Shown here: positions 51,965 through 61,995 of the stretch, one piece after another
Position numbering within the stretch: the first letter of the stretch is position 1
How the letters are laid out: the number at the start of each line of letters is the position of its first letter
Source: Sphingomonas sp. RIT328
Lineage (GTDB): Bacteria > Pseudomonadota > Alphaproteobacteria > Sphingomonadales > Sphingomonadaceae
Direction of reading: 5' to 3'
Assembly (NCBI RefSeq): GCF_000632225.1
Contig: NZ_JFYV01000053.1
Location: forward strand, 120,692-184,691
DNA length: 64,000 nt
The notes under the pieces: model-generated
Told to the model about the DNA's origin: nothing
Database searches by the model: none
What the model saw: only the letters and a program-made list of their open reading frames with translations
Translations under genes and position numbers: made by a program

Positions 51965-52854
51965 AGCCCGCCGCTGCCACCCATGCCGCCTTCGCCGTCG
52001 CCGCGACGGGGATCGCCGTCTATTCGGCGATGGACACGGTGATGAAGGGGCTGTCGATCGCGAGCGGGGCCTATGCCGCTGTGCTGTGGCGGTCTTTGGT
52101 CGGGGTGGCATTGCTCGCGCCGGTGTTCGTCGCGCGGCGGACGCGCTGGCCGGGGCGGCGCGCGCTGCGGCTGCACGTCCTGCGGGGGAGCACCGGGGGC
52201 GCATCGGTGCTGCTGTTCTTCTGGGGGCTCGCCCGCGTGCCGATGGCGCAGGGCGTCGCGCTGACCTTTCTGGCGCCGCTGATCGCGCTGTTCCTCGCCG
52301 GGCTGGCGCTGGGCGAGCGGATCCGGCGCACGGCGATCGCCGGGTCGCTCGTCGCCAGTCTCGGCGTGCTGATCATCGCGGCGGGACAGGTGCAGGCGCA
52401 TGCCTCCGACGCGGTGGTGGCGGGCAGCATCGCGATCCTCGCCGCCTCGCTGATCTATGCGGTCAGCCTCGTGCTGCTCCGCCAGCAGGCGCAGGCGGCC
52501 GATCCGATCGAGGTGGCGTTGTTCACCAGCCTGGTGCTGAGCGGCTGGATGCTGCTCGCCGCGCCGTGGTTCGGCACCCTGCCGCAGCCGGGGCAGCTGC
52601 CGGCGGTGCTGCTCGCCGCCGCACTCGGCTCGGTGTCCGCGGTGGCGCTCGCCTGGGCCTATGCGCGGGCCGAGGCGCAGAGCCTGGCGACGACCGAATA
52701 TACCGCCTTCATCTGGTCGGCGCTGTTCGGCTGGCTCGTCTTCGGCGAGCGCGTGTCGCCCTATACCGTCGGCGGTGCGCTGTTCATCATCGCCGGCTGT
52801 CTCTACGCGGTGCGCCGCCCGGCGCCCGCCCCGCAAACGGAAGCTGCCTTATGA
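51961..52854 (+). CDS. EamA/DMT family exporter
   Basis: A 297-aa permease with ten helices in two EamA repeats (residues about 8-140 and 150-285). GASVLLFFWGLARVPMAQGVALTFLAPL and SLATTEYTAFIWSALFGWLVFGE are typical. It differs from the transporter at 28450. The ATG overlaps the vapC stop and the stop overlaps the GNAT gene, so it is translationally linked to both. Confidence 0.88.
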   Translation: MKPAAATHAAFAVAATGIAVYSAMDTVMKGLSIASGAYAAVLWRSLVGVALLAPVFVARRTRWPGRRALRLHVLRGSTGGASVLLFFWGLARVPMAQGVALTFLAPLIALFLAGLALGERIRRTAIAGSLVASLGVLIIAAGQVQAHASDAVVAGSIAILAASLIYAVSLVLLRQQAQAADPIEVALFTSLVLSGWMLLAAPWFGTLPQPGQLPAVLLAAALGSVSAVALAWAYARAEAQSLATTEYTAFIWSALFGWLVFGERVSPYTVGGALFIIAGCLYAVRRPAPAPQTEAAL

Positions 52855-53327
52855 TCCGCGCCGCCACCCGCGACGATGTCGCCACCCTCCTGCGCTTCGT
52901 CCGCGAACTGGCCGCGTTCGAGCGCGAACCCGATGCCGTGGTGGCGACCGAGGAGTTGCTGGCGGAGGCGCTGTTCGGCGAGCGCCCGGCGGCGGAGGCG
53001 GTGATCGCCGAGGCGGACGGCGTGGCGCAGGGCTTTGCGCTGTTCTTCCACAATTTCTCGACCTGGACCGGTCGGTGTGGCGTTTATCTGGAGGATCTCT
53101 ACGTCACGCCGGAGGCGCGCGGGCGCGGGGTCGGCGGCGCGCTGCTCCGCCATGTCGCGGGGCTGGCGGTGGCGCGCGGCTGTACGCGCTTCGAATGGTC
53201 GGTGCTCGACTGGAACAGCGACGCGATCGCTTTCTATCGCCGCATGGGCGCGATCGGCATGGACGAATGGACGGTGCAGCGGGTCAGCGGCGCGGCGCTG
53301 ACCCGTCTTGCCGCAGGCGCCGGCTGA
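52851..53327 (+). CDS. GNAT family N-acetyltransferase
   Basis: A 158-aa acetyltransferase similar to diamine/spermidine or thialysine acetyltransferases (MIRAATRDDVATLLRFVRELAAFER; FSTWTGRCGVYLEDLYVTPEARGRGVGGALL with the acetyl-CoA loop; NSDAIAFYRRMGA). The substrate is likely a polyamine-like or lysine-like amine. Last gene of the vapBC-exporter-GNAT chain; a hairpin overlaps its stop. Confidence 0.92.
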   Translation: MIRAATRDDVATLLRFVRELAAFEREPDAVVATEELLAEALFGERPAAEAVIAEADGVAQGFALFFHNFSTWTGRCGVYLEDLYVTPEARGRGVGGALLRHVAGLAVARGCTRFEWSVLDWNSDAIAFYRRMGAIGMDEWTVQRVSGAALTRLAAGAG

Positions 53328-53339
53328 ACCGGCGCCTGC
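53313..53339. terminator. Bidirectional hairpin between GNAT and ppa
   Basis: Perfect 11-bp arms GCAGGCGCCGG and CCGGCGCCTGC with a CTGAA loop that includes the GNAT stop. It lies between convergent genes; the T run is weak. Confidence 0.6.
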
Positions 53340-53345
53340 CCGGGC

Positions 53346-53924
53346 TTATTCGCGGCCCGGCACTTCGTGATTGTGCGGCTCTTCGCCCTGCGCCTTGGCG
53401 GCGTCATAGCGTTCGATCGCCTCGAGCGTGATGCGGCGGGCCTCGTCGCGATCGCCCCAGGTGCCGACACGCACCCACTTCTTCTTCTCGAGGTCCTTAT
53501 AGTGCGTGAAGAAGTGTTCGATCTGCTCGAACACGATCTCCGGCACGTCGGCGCGGCCGCCGACGTTCGAATAATATGGGAAGACCTGATCGACGGGGAC
53601 GCAGACCAGCTTCTCGTCGCCGCCGGCCTCGTCCTCGAGGTTGAGCACCGCGATCGGCCGGGCGCGGACGACGCAGCCGGGGATGAAGGGCGAGCGTGCG
53701 ATCACCAGCGCGTCGAGCGGATCGCCGTCCGGCGACAGCGTATGCGGCACGAAACCGTAATTGGCCGGGTAGCGCATCGGCGTGTGCAGAATACGGTCGA
53801 CGAACAGCGCGCCGCTCGCCTTGTCGAATTCATACTTCACCGGCTCACCGCCGGTCGGCACCTCGATGATGACGTTGAGGTCGTCGGGCGGGTTCTTGCC
53901 GACCGGAATCAGATCGATACGCAT
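53346..53924 (-). CDS. ppa: Inorganic pyrophosphatase
   Basis: Family I soluble PPase, 192 aa, hydrolysing PPi to drive biosynthesis. The metal site is in SPDGDPLDALV, and NYGFVPHTL and VPVDQVFPYY-type regions match. A C-terminal GEEPHNHEVPGRE tail extends the usual fold. Convergent with the GNAT gene. Confidence 0.97.
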   Translation of the reverse strand: MRIDLIPVGKNPPDDLNVIIEVPTGGEPVKYEFDKASGALFVDRILHTPMRYPANYGFVPHTLSPDGDPLDALVIARSPFIPGCVVRARPIAVLNLEDEAGGDEKLVCVPVDQVFPYYSNVGGRADVPEIVFEQIEHFFTHYKDLEKKKWVRVGTWGDRDEARRITLEAIERYDAAKAQGEEPHNHEVPGRE

Positions 53925-53956
53925 GGAGTTCCCTTGTCAGTCGTGTCGGCCGCGGT

Positions 53957-55870
53957 TCACCGCGGCATCAGAAGCTTGTCGAGACCGGTTTCGCCGGTGC
54001 CGGTCTTCTGCAGGTGCGGATACCGCGGGCCACCATGATAGTCGATGGCAACTTCACGATAACGTGGCCCATTCTTGAGCAATAAACGGATCGGATCCTT
54101 GGACGTTTGCGCAGTGACGATCGCCGCCTTCATCGCGTCGCCGCTATACGCATTGCCATTGACCGCGGCGATTACCGTACCGACGTCGAGCCCCGCCTTG
54201 AATGCGGGCGAATCCCAGATCACCTGCGCGACCTCGCCGTCCTTGGCGATCGACAGGCCGACCGAATAGGTGACGTTGATCGTCCCGCTTTTTTCCGCAT
54301 TGGTGAAGTATTTGGTCGGCTCGGGACCATAGACGAGCGTATAGCCGTTCATCGCGAAACCGTCGACCGGTGCCCGCTGGCCGGTCTCGGTCAGCCGCTT
54401 GGTGAGGAAGCCGGCCCAGTCATAGGGCTGGATCGCGTTGAGCGTCGCGGCGACATCCTCGAAGCGATAGGTCAGCTCGCCCCAGTCGCCGTCGCGCACG
54501 CCGAAGAAGGCGCGGGCGAAATCGTCGATCGACTTGGTGCCGCCCGACTGCTGGCGGAGCATCGCGTCGACCTCCATCCAGACCAGCAGGCCTTCGTTGT
54601 AATAATCCTCCGACCGTTGCCAGCTCGTCCAGCCCTTCGGCTTGCGCGCGGAGATCACCGGATCGTTGGTGGTGTCGACGAGGTCGCGCCAGCGCCGCGC
54701 CGGGGCGAGGTCGTAATTGCCGGCGATGCCCGCATAGGCATCGAGCGTATCCTGCTTGCTGACCAGGCCCGAGCGTGCCTGCAGCACATAGCCCCAGAAT
54801 TGCGTCTGCCCCTCATAGACCCACAGCAAGGATCCGCGCATCGGCGTGCGGTAATCGGGCGTCCACAGGTCGGCGCCGCGGCGGAACTTGCCGTCCCAGC
54901 TGTGGGTGAATTCATGCGGCAGCAGGTTGCGCGCGGCGACGTTGCTGTCCCATTCGGTGAAATAGGTCGGCCGCGAGCCGTTTTCCGAGCTGCGATGATG
55001 TTCGAGGCCGATGCCGCCCAATTGGTCGGACAGCGACAGCAGGAAGTCATAATGGTCGTAATGCTGGGCGCCGAAGGTCTTCACCGCCTGATCGACCAGC
55101 CGCTTGTGCGCGTCGATCTGCTCGGGCTTGGCGGCGAGCAGGTCGGGCGAGTCGGCGAAGACGTTGAGGTTGACGCGCGGGCTGAGCGGCCAGGTCTTGC
55201 CGTAGCGGCCGGCGAGCATCGGCGAATCGACCAGGATCTCGTAATTGGTCTTGTCGTAGGTGTAAGTCGATCCCGCCGCCTTGGACGGCAGCGCGCTCGC
55301 CGCGGTCCAGCCGGTCGGATAGGTCACCGTCATCTGCACCGGGATCTGCCGGGTGAAATAGCCCGCCGGATAGAGGCTGACCGAATTGGGCTGCATGCTG
55401 ATGAGGTTGGGGGTCACCGCGATGCGGCCCTGATCGGGCTTGGTCGCCGACAGGAACTGGAATTCGACGTCCAGCGTCTTCACCGCGGCAGGCACGTCGA
55501 TGTGGAAGGCGAAGACGTCGACCGGATCGCGCGTCCACGGCAGGATGCGGCCGTTGCCGCGGATCACCAGTCCGGCGAGCTTCTCGATCTCGCCGCGCGG
55601 CGAATGCGCGCCCGGCAGCCACTTGGGGAAGAGCAGGGCCATCGCGCCGGCCTGCGCGACGGGGATCGTCTCCTTGACCCGGAAGATGCCGCGATCGGTA
55701 TCCGTGGCATCGACCGCGACCTTGAGCGTGCCGGGATAGGGGACGTCGCGCGGGGCGGGGATCGTATCGACGAACGGCGCCGGCTGCGGCGCGCTGTTGC
55801 CGGCGGGCACCTGGGCAAAGGCGGGCGCGGCGGCGGAGAGCAGGAAGACGACGGCGGACGTGCGGATCAT
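53957..55870 (-). CDS. M61 family metallopeptidase with PDZ domain
   Basis: A 637-aa exported peptidase (glycyl aminopeptidase type). Signal peptide residues 1-19 end PAFAQ; an N-terminal beta-rich domain; catalytic zinc motif HEFTH near residue 318 with the third ligand Glu in LLWVYEGQTQFWG; C-terminal PDZ domain (VIWDSPAFKAGLDVGTVIAAVNG). Probably periplasmic. Such enzymes are numerous in sphingomonads and may process peptides for uptake. Confidence 0.93.
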   Translation of the reverse strand: MIRTSAVVFLLSAAAPAFAQVPAGNSAPQPAPFVDTIPAPRDVPYPGTLKVAVDATDTDRGIFRVKETIPVAQAGAMALLFPKWLPGAHSPRGEIEKLAGLVIRGNGRILPWTRDPVDVFAFHIDVPAAVKTLDVEFQFLSATKPDQGRIAVTPNLISMQPNSVSLYPAGYFTRQIPVQMTVTYPTGWTAASALPSKAAGSTYTYDKTNYEILVDSPMLAGRYGKTWPLSPRVNLNVFADSPDLLAAKPEQIDAHKRLVDQAVKTFGAQHYDHYDFLLSLSDQLGGIGLEHHRSSENGSRPTYFTEWDSNVAARNLLPHEFTHSWDGKFRRGADLWTPDYRTPMRGSLLWVYEGQTQFWGYVLQARSGLVSKQDTLDAYAGIAGNYDLAPARRWRDLVDTTNDPVISARKPKGWTSWQRSEDYYNEGLLVWMEVDAMLRQQSGGTKSIDDFARAFFGVRDGDWGELTYRFEDVAATLNAIQPYDWAGFLTKRLTETGQRAPVDGFAMNGYTLVYGPEPTKYFTNAEKSGTINVTYSVGLSIAKDGEVAQVIWDSPAFKAGLDVGTVIAAVNGNAYSGDAMKAAIVTAQTSKDPIRLLLKNGPRYREVAIDYHGGPRYPHLQKTGTGETGLDKLLMPR

Positions 55871-56011
55871 GGAGCGCTTTCAGCTGAAGGAATGGCGAAA
55901 GTGTAAGCGCCCAAAAGGTCACCCGTCCAGTCCTTTGCCGATGACGGTGCGGCGAGGACCGGCGGGTGGCGAAGCGCCGGCGGGATCCCCCGTCACGCCC
56001 CGGTCGGCGGC

Positions 56012-56674
56012 CTAATTGCCGCCGCCGCCCAGCACGTTGATCGTGAACGCCAGCACGCCGAGATTGAAGACGAAGGCGGCGAGGCAATGGCCGAGCACGA
56101 CGCGGCGGATGCGGCGCGAGGTGATCGACACGTCGGAGGTCTGGAAGGTCATGCCCAGCGTCGCGCTGAAATAGAGGAAGTCCCAGTAATTGGGTTCCTT
56201 GCACGACGGGAATTCGAGTCCGCCGGCGTCCGCCGCCGCATCCTCGCCATCGGCGAGGTAGAAGAGATGCGCGTAATGCAGCGCATAGACCATGTTGGAG
56301 AACAGCCAGGCGAGCACGAGCGTGGTGATGACGAGCGCGATCGCAAAGGCATCGTTGCGGCCCTTCAGCTCGCCTGCCACCGCGACCAGGATCACCACCA
56401 TCGTCGCCGCGGTGATCGCCAGCAGCAGCGCGCGGTTGGCGTCATTGTCGCGCGCCGTCTGCCGCATCCGGGCCGCCTCGCCATGGCCGAACAGCGTCGA
56501 GACGGACAGCAGGAAGACGATCGCGGCGGTATCGAACGACGCCATCGCGCCGCGCCCCGCGCCCAGCCGCGGGATCAGCACCGCCAGGCCGATCGCGAAG
56601 ACCACGGCGAACAGCGCGAATCGCGGCGGCGCGATGCGGCTGCCGATTCCCCCAAAACGTTGCGGATGGCTCAT
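56012..56674 (-). CDS. DUF1345 family membrane protein
   Basis: A 220-aa inner-membrane protein with about five helices. The family signature is LYFSATLGMTFQTSDVSITSRRIRRVVLGHCLAAFVFN, near the C-terminus. Function unknown. The 141-bp gap after it, towards the M61 peptidase, has no supported gene. Divergent from hisS by 49 bp. Confidence 0.86.
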   Translation of the reverse strand: MSHPQRFGGIGSRIAPPRFALFAVVFAIGLAVLIPRLGAGRGAMASFDTAAIVFLLSVSTLFGHGEAARMRQTARDNDANRALLLAITAATMVVILVAVAGELKGRNDAFAIALVITTLVLAWLFSNMVYALHYAHLFYLADGEDAAADAGGLEFPSCKEPNYWDFLYFSATLGMTFQTSDVSITSRRIRRVVLGHCLAAFVFNLGVLAFTINVLGGGGN

Positions 56675-56723
56675 GCGCGGGTGCTAGCGCTTGGCAGCGG
56701 GCTCGCCTAGATAGCGCCCGCAT

Positions 56724-57968
56724 ATGGCCCGTATCGAAACGCCGCGCCGGGTGCGCGGGACCCAGGACATCTTTGGCGACGAACAACGCCGCTTCGCGCA
56801 GGTGCTCGACACCTTCGAACGCGTGCGGCGCCTGTATTGCTTCGGCCGCGTCGACCTGCCGGTGTTCGAGGCGACCGAGGTGTTCGCGCGCTCGATCGGC
56901 GAGACCACCGATGTCGTGTCGAAGGAGATGTACACCTTCCCCGATCGTGGCGGCGATTCGCTGACGCTGCGGCCCGAATTCACCGCGGGGATCGCGCGCG
57001 CCTTCCTGACCGAGGGCTGGCAGCAATATGCGCCGCTCAAGATCACGACGAGCGGCGCGGTGTTCCGCTACGAACGCCCGCAGAAGGGGCGCTATCGCCA
57101 GTTCCACCAGATCGATGCCGAGGTGCTCGGCGCGGCCGAGCCGGCGGCGGACGTCGAATTGCTGGTGATGGCGGACCAGCTGCTGCGCGAACTCGGGATC
57201 GCCGAGGGTGTGACGCTGCAGCTCAACACCTTGGGCGATGCCGAGACGCGCGAGGCGTGGCGGGCGGGCCTCGTCGCGCATTTCGAGGCGCATCGCGGCG
57301 CGCTGTCCGAGGACAGCCTCGTCCGGCTCGACAAGAACCCGATGCGCATCCTCGATTCCAAGGACCCGCGTGACCGGCCGATCGCCGATGCCGCGCCCGA
57401 CATCGATGCCTTTCTGACGGCCGAGGCGCGTGCCTTCTTCGACGCGGTCACCGCCGGGCTCGATGCGGCCGGGGTGGCGTGGACGCGCAATCCGCGGCTG
57501 GTGCGCGGGCTCGATTATTACCGCCACACCGCCTTCGAGTTCGTCACCGACCGGCTCGGCGCGCAGGGGACGGTGCTGGCCGGCGGCCGCTATGACGGGC
57601 TGGTCGAGAGCCTCGGCGGCGCGCCGACCGCGGGCGTCGGCTGGGCGGCGGGCGTCGAGCGGCTGGCGATGCTGCTCGCGGAGCCGGCGGCAGCCTCGAT
57701 CGACGCGGTGGTCGTGCCGATGGGCGCGGCGGCGGAAGCGCGGGCGACGGGCCTCGTCGCCGAGCTGCGCCGGGCCGGCGTCGCGGTCGACATGGCCTAT
57801 AAGGGCAAGATGAAGCAGCGGCTCGCCAAGGCGGACGCGCTCGGCGCCCGCACCGCGATCATCCTCGGCGACGACGAGCTGGCGGCGGGCGTCGCGCAGC
57901 TCAAGACGCTGGCGAGCGGCGAGCAGCGACAGGTGGCCTTCGCCGATCTCGCCGAGGCGCTGCGATGA
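56724..57968 (+). CDS. hisS: Histidyl-tRNA synthetase
   Basis: Charges tRNA-His; class II synthetase, 414 aa, a normal length for this lineage. Motif 1 region RGTQDIFGDEQRRF, motif 2 FRYERPQKGRYRQFHQID, HisA loop LVRGLDYYRHTAFEF, motif 3 GVGWAAGVERLAML, and a C-terminal anticodon-binding domain (about 320-410). A TAGATA-type -10 lies close upstream, so a very short leader is likely. A repeat separates it from prfA. Confidence 0.97.
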   Translation: MARIETPRRVRGTQDIFGDEQRRFAQVLDTFERVRRLYCFGRVDLPVFEATEVFARSIGETTDVVSKEMYTFPDRGGDSLTLRPEFTAGIARAFLTEGWQQYAPLKITTSGAVFRYERPQKGRYRQFHQIDAEVLGAAEPAADVELLVMADQLLRELGIAEGVTLQLNTLGDAETREAWRAGLVAHFEAHRGALSEDSLVRLDKNPMRILDSKDPRDRPIADAAPDIDAFLTAEARAFFDAVTAGLDAAGVAWTRNPRLVRGLDYYRHTAFEFVTDRLGAQGTVLAGGRYDGLVESLGGAPTAGVGWAAGVERLAMLLAEPAAASIDAVVVPMGAAAEARATGLVAELRRAGVAVDMAYKGKMKQRLAKADALGARTAIILGDDELAAGVAQLKTLASGEQRQVAFADLAEALR

Positions 57969-57982
57969 CCGCGGGGCACTTC

Positions 57983-58056
57983 CTCCCCGGCACGGGGAGG
58001 TGGCAGCGCGGCGCGCTGACGGTGGGGGGCTTCCGCACTCGCTCCACCGCCCGGAG
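57983..58056 (+). repeat. Palindromic repeat between hisS and prfA
   Basis: CCTCCCCG-GCA-CGGGGAGG hairpin at 57983-58001, followed by the trailing GTGGCAGC...GACGGTGGGGGGCTTC seen in a REP family of this lineage. It fills most of the 97-bp gap. Confidence 0.6.
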
Positions 58057-58065
58057 GATGGGTCG

Positions 58066-59145
<1,080 letters not shown>

Positions 59146-59199
59146 GGGGCGTTCGGCGCGCGCGGTGTGGTATTCCACGTTCGACACGACCCTCGATTC

Positions 59200-59300
59200 G
59201 TCATCCCGGCGAAGGCCGGGATACATGGTTACGGGCGGCCGATGGTGCGCGTCTCACGTCGTTACCGTGTCCATGGATCCCGGCCTGCGCCGGGATGACG
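59200..59300. repeat. Bimodular inverted REP (CGTCATCCCGG type)
   Basis: Two 29-30-bp palindromic units in opposite orientation (59200-59228 and 59271-59300), identical at about 28 of 30 positions, separated by roughly 42 bp. The same family is seen at 9556. It sits in the 212-bp prfA-prmC gap. Confidence 0.85.
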
Positions 59301-59357
59301 AACTAAGGTGGCCAAGTCACAGACAAGGTCAGGGAAGGGGCCGCAGGTGACACCCGC

Positions 59358-60188
59358 ATGACCGACCTCGCCCGCACGATGCACGCGACGCTCGCCGCCG
59401 CCGCGGCGCGCTTCGCCTCGCCGACCGCACGGCTCGATGCCGAGCTGCTGATGGCGCATGCCTTGGGGACCGAGCGGACGCAGCTGCTGCTCGATCCGGC
59501 GCGCGTCGTGCCGCCCGGCTTCGCGGCGCTGGTCGAACGGCGTGCGGCGCACGAGCCGGTCGCCTATATCACCGGGCGGCGCGGCTTCTGGACGATCGAG
59601 CTGGCGGTCGGCCCCGGCGTGCTGGTGCCGCGCCCCGACAGCGAGACGCTGCTCACTGCCGCTTTGGCGCGGGGCGCGACGCCGCGCACCATCCTCGATC
59701 TCGGGACCGGGCCGGGAACGCTGCTGCTCGCCGCGCTCGACGAATGGCCGCAGGCGCGCGGGCTGGGGATCGACCGTTCGCCGGTCGCGCTCGATTATGC
59801 GCGCGCCAATGCGGCGCGGCTCGGCCTCGCGTCGCGCGCCGGCTTCGTGCGCGGCGACTGGGCGGCGGCGGTCGATGCGGCGTTCGACCTCGTCCTCGCC
59901 AACCCGCCCTATATCGGCAGCGACGAGCCGCTCCCCGACGAGGTGCGCGCACACGAACCGGCGGCGGCGCTGTTCGCCGGCGCCGACGGGCTCGACGACT
60001 ATCGGATCCTCGCCCGCCAGCTGCCGCGACTGATCGCGGCGAGAGGCTGCGCCGCGGTCGAGATCGGTCATCGCCAGGCGGCGGCGGTGGCCGCGCTGTT
60101 CGCCGCGGCGGGGCTGACGGCGACATTGCACCGCGATCTCGGCGGGCGCGACCGCTGCCTGCTGGTCGAGCAGGACGCCGCAGCTTGA
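59358..60188 (+). CDS. prmC: Release factor glutamine methyltransferase
   Basis: A 276-aa SAM-dependent methyltransferase that N5-methylates Gln of the GGQ motif in release factors. Helical N-terminal domain with RLDAELLMAHALG; SAM motif LDLGTGPGTLLLA; and NPPYIGSDE, the Gln-binding motif. Follows prfA, as in many bacteria. Confidence 0.96.
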   Translation: MTDLARTMHATLAAAAARFASPTARLDAELLMAHALGTERTQLLLDPARVVPPGFAALVERRAAHEPVAYITGRRGFWTIELAVGPGVLVPRPDSETLLTAALARGATPRTILDLGTGPGTLLLAALDEWPQARGLGIDRSPVALDYARANAARLGLASRAGFVRGDWAAAVDAAFDLVLANPPYIGSDEPLPDEVRAHEPAAALFAGADGLDDYRILARQLPRLIAARGCAAVEIGHRQAAAVAALFAAAGLTATLHRDLGGRDRCLLVEQDAAA

Positions 60189-60502
60189 AATCGGCACGCA
60201 TCGTCCGCATATTTCGCTTGTCGGAGCGGCCTTGCGCCAGCTATTGGTCGGGCCGGGGCACGTTGCAGCAGCTTTCGCCATTCGCTTTGGCCGCACCGTC
60301 AGGCGCTGACCCCGCATCCTTCGTCATGACGCCACCGTCGCGGTGGCCGTGGCAGGCTCGAGCGTTGCTTTGGCGCGCGGCGACCCGGAAGGGCGCTTGG
60401 TTCGACCGGCATGTGCCGGGTCGGGCTGGTCGATGCGGACAGGCCGCGATCGACCGGATTGGTTGTCCAGGGACCATTTAACTCTGATCATGGGACAGTA
60501 GC
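60189..60502. other. Intergenic region before the DUF4167 gene
   Basis: A 314-bp gap. I see no convincing gene, repeat or RNA. A 78-codon minus-strand frame has repeat-poor but atypical composition and no ribosome site. It presumably contains the DUF4167 promoter, which I cannot place. Confidence 0.5.
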
Positions 60503-61408
60503 TTGATCAACAATCGGCAGCAGAACGGCCGCCGTCGCGGTCGTGGCGGTAACAATGGTGGCAATAACGGCCCCCGCCAGGGCGGCCAGGGCCGGCCCGA
60601 CAACGGCAACCGTATCGACAGCCGCGCGCGCGGCAACGCGAACCAGTTGTTCGAGAAATATAAGAATCTCGCCGGCGAGGCGCAGCGGCAGGGCGATCGG
60701 GTCAACACCGAATATTACCTCCAGTTCGCCGATCATTATTTCCGCGTGATCGCCGATCAGCGCGGCCGGTTCGAGGACAATCAGCCCAAGCGGCAGCAGC
60801 CCTTCGACCTCAACGACGACGACGATTACGGCGACGAGGGCGAACCGATCCGCGCCGGCGATCAGGACGGCGAGCAGGGCCAGCGCGAACAGAACCAGCG
60901 CGATCAGGGACGGAACGACCAGGGCCAGCGCGAGGCCCGCGGCGAGCGCCAGCCGCGCCAGTGGGAAGACCGTGGCAATCGCGACGAGCGCGCCCAGCCG
61001 CAGCGCGAGGAACGCGCCGCGCGCGACGATCGTCCGCAGCGCGAGGATCGCACCCGCCGCCCACGCTTCGAGAGCGAGACGCCGGTCGAGGTCGCCGGCC
61101 AGCGCCGCGCCGATCCGCTCGCCGAGGGCGAGGATCTCCAGCAGCGCACCGAAGCGGTGCTGGAAGCCGATTCGCCGGTGCTCGCGCCGCGCCCGCGCCG
61201 CGGCCGCCCGCGCCGCGACGCGCAGCCCGAGGCGGAGGCGACCGCCGCTCCCGCCGAGGCGGCGCCCGTCGCGGAGAGCAACGGCGTCGATGCCGACCGG
61301 CTGCCGCCGTCGCTCAACATCGCTGCGGCCAACGACGGGGAGGAGGCGCCCAAGCCGCGTCGCCGCCGCGTTCGCGCTCCCGCCGTGGATGCACCCGCCG
61401 CGGAGTGA
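60503..61408 (+). CDS. DUF4167 domain protein
   Basis: A 301-aa protein with an Arg/Asn/Gly-rich N-terminus (NNRQQNGRRRGRGGNNGG) and the conserved core GNANQLFEKYKNLAGEAQRQGDRVNTEYYLQFADHYFRV, followed by a long disordered, Arg/Glu/Gln-rich tail. Composition suggests nucleic-acid binding. The family is alphaproteobacterial and uncharacterised. The only start at this position is a TTG; a stop interrupts the nearest ATG frame. Ends before a strong terminator. Confidence 0.9.
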   Translation: MINNRQQNGRRRGRGGNNGGNNGPRQGGQGRPDNGNRIDSRARGNANQLFEKYKNLAGEAQRQGDRVNTEYYLQFADHYFRVIADQRGRFEDNQPKRQQPFDLNDDDDYGDEGEPIRAGDQDGEQGQREQNQRDQGRNDQGQREARGERQPRQWEDRGNRDERAQPQREERAARDDRPQREDRTRRPRFESETPVEVAGQRRADPLAEGEDLQQRTEAVLEADSPVLAPRPRRGRPRRDAQPEAEATAAPAEAAPVAESNGVDADRLPPSLNIAAANDGEEAPKPRRRRVRAPAVDAPAAE

Positions 61409-61432
61409 TCCGCCGTTGATCGCGTCATGCCG

Positions 61433-61464
61433 AAGGGCCGGTTCCGCCAGGAGCCGGCCTTTTT
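61433..61464 (+). terminator. Intrinsic terminator after DUF4167
   Basis: AAGGGCCGGTTCC pairs with GGAGCCGGCCTTTTT around a GCCA loop, with a five-T run. Classic rho-independent form. Confidence 0.9.
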
Positions 61465-61523
61465 CGTGACGGCGTGCCGGCGGCTTTGCCAAGTTGCTGC
61501 AAACATGATCTCCTGCCGTGTCA

Positions 61524-61548
61524 CCGACTCCGCATCGGACGGAGTCGG
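61524..61548. promoter_or_regulatory. Perfect hairpin ahead of the CBS gene
   Basis: CCGACTCCG and CGGAGTCGG, 9-bp perfect arms with a 7-nt loop, ending 18 bp before the CBS start and just ahead of its AGGAGAGG ribosome site. It could be an operator or an RNA structure. Confidence 0.4.
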
Positions 61549-61566
61549 GAAGCGAGGAGAGGATGG

Positions 61567-61995
61567 ATGACGATCGCGGCGATCCTGCGTGACAAGGGCA
61601 GCGAGGTCGTGTCGCTGCCCAGCGATGCGACACTGGGGCAGGCGGTCCGCCTGCTCGCCGAACGGCGGATCGGCGCGGTGCCGGTGATCGACGACGGCAC
61701 GGTGGTCGGCATCGTCTCCGAACGCGACGTCGTCTATTCGCTCGCCAGGCAGGGCGTCGCCGCGCTCGACGCGCCGCTCGCACAGGTGATGACCAAGCCG
61801 GTGCAGCAGGTCGCGCCATCCGAGCCGGTGATCGGCGCGCTGTCGCTGATGACGCGGCGGCGCATCCGCCATCTGCCGGTGATCGACGGCGCGCGGCTGG
61901 CCGGCTTCGTCTCGATCGGCGACCTCGTCAAACATCGCATCGACCGGATCGAGGCGGAGGCCGCGGCGATGCGCGACTATATCCAGCGCGGCTGA
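61567..61995 (+). CDS. Two-CBS-domain protein
   Basis: A 142-aa protein made of two CBS repeats (residues about 8-65 and 75-130): GAVPVIDDGTVVGIVSERDVVYSLA and IRHLPVIDGARLAGFVSIGDLVKHRI. Such stand-alone pairs bind adenine nucleotides and sense energy or redox state. ATG 61567 follows a strong GAGGAGAGG site; the frame starts earlier but lacks homology. Converges on the flippase gene. Confidence 0.9.
   Translation: MTIAAILRDKGSEVVSLPSDATLGQAVRLLAERRIGAVPVIDDGTVVGIVSERDVVYSLARQGVAALDAPLAQVMTKPVQQVAPSEPVIGALSLMTRRRIRHLPVIDGARLAGFVSIGDLVKHRIDRIEAEAAAMRDYIQRG

Noticed and set aside
60241..60477. A 78-codon minus-strand frame in the prmC-DUF4167 gap
   Set aside because: No ribosome site, no recognisable domain, and composition like shadow frames of GC-rich DNA.
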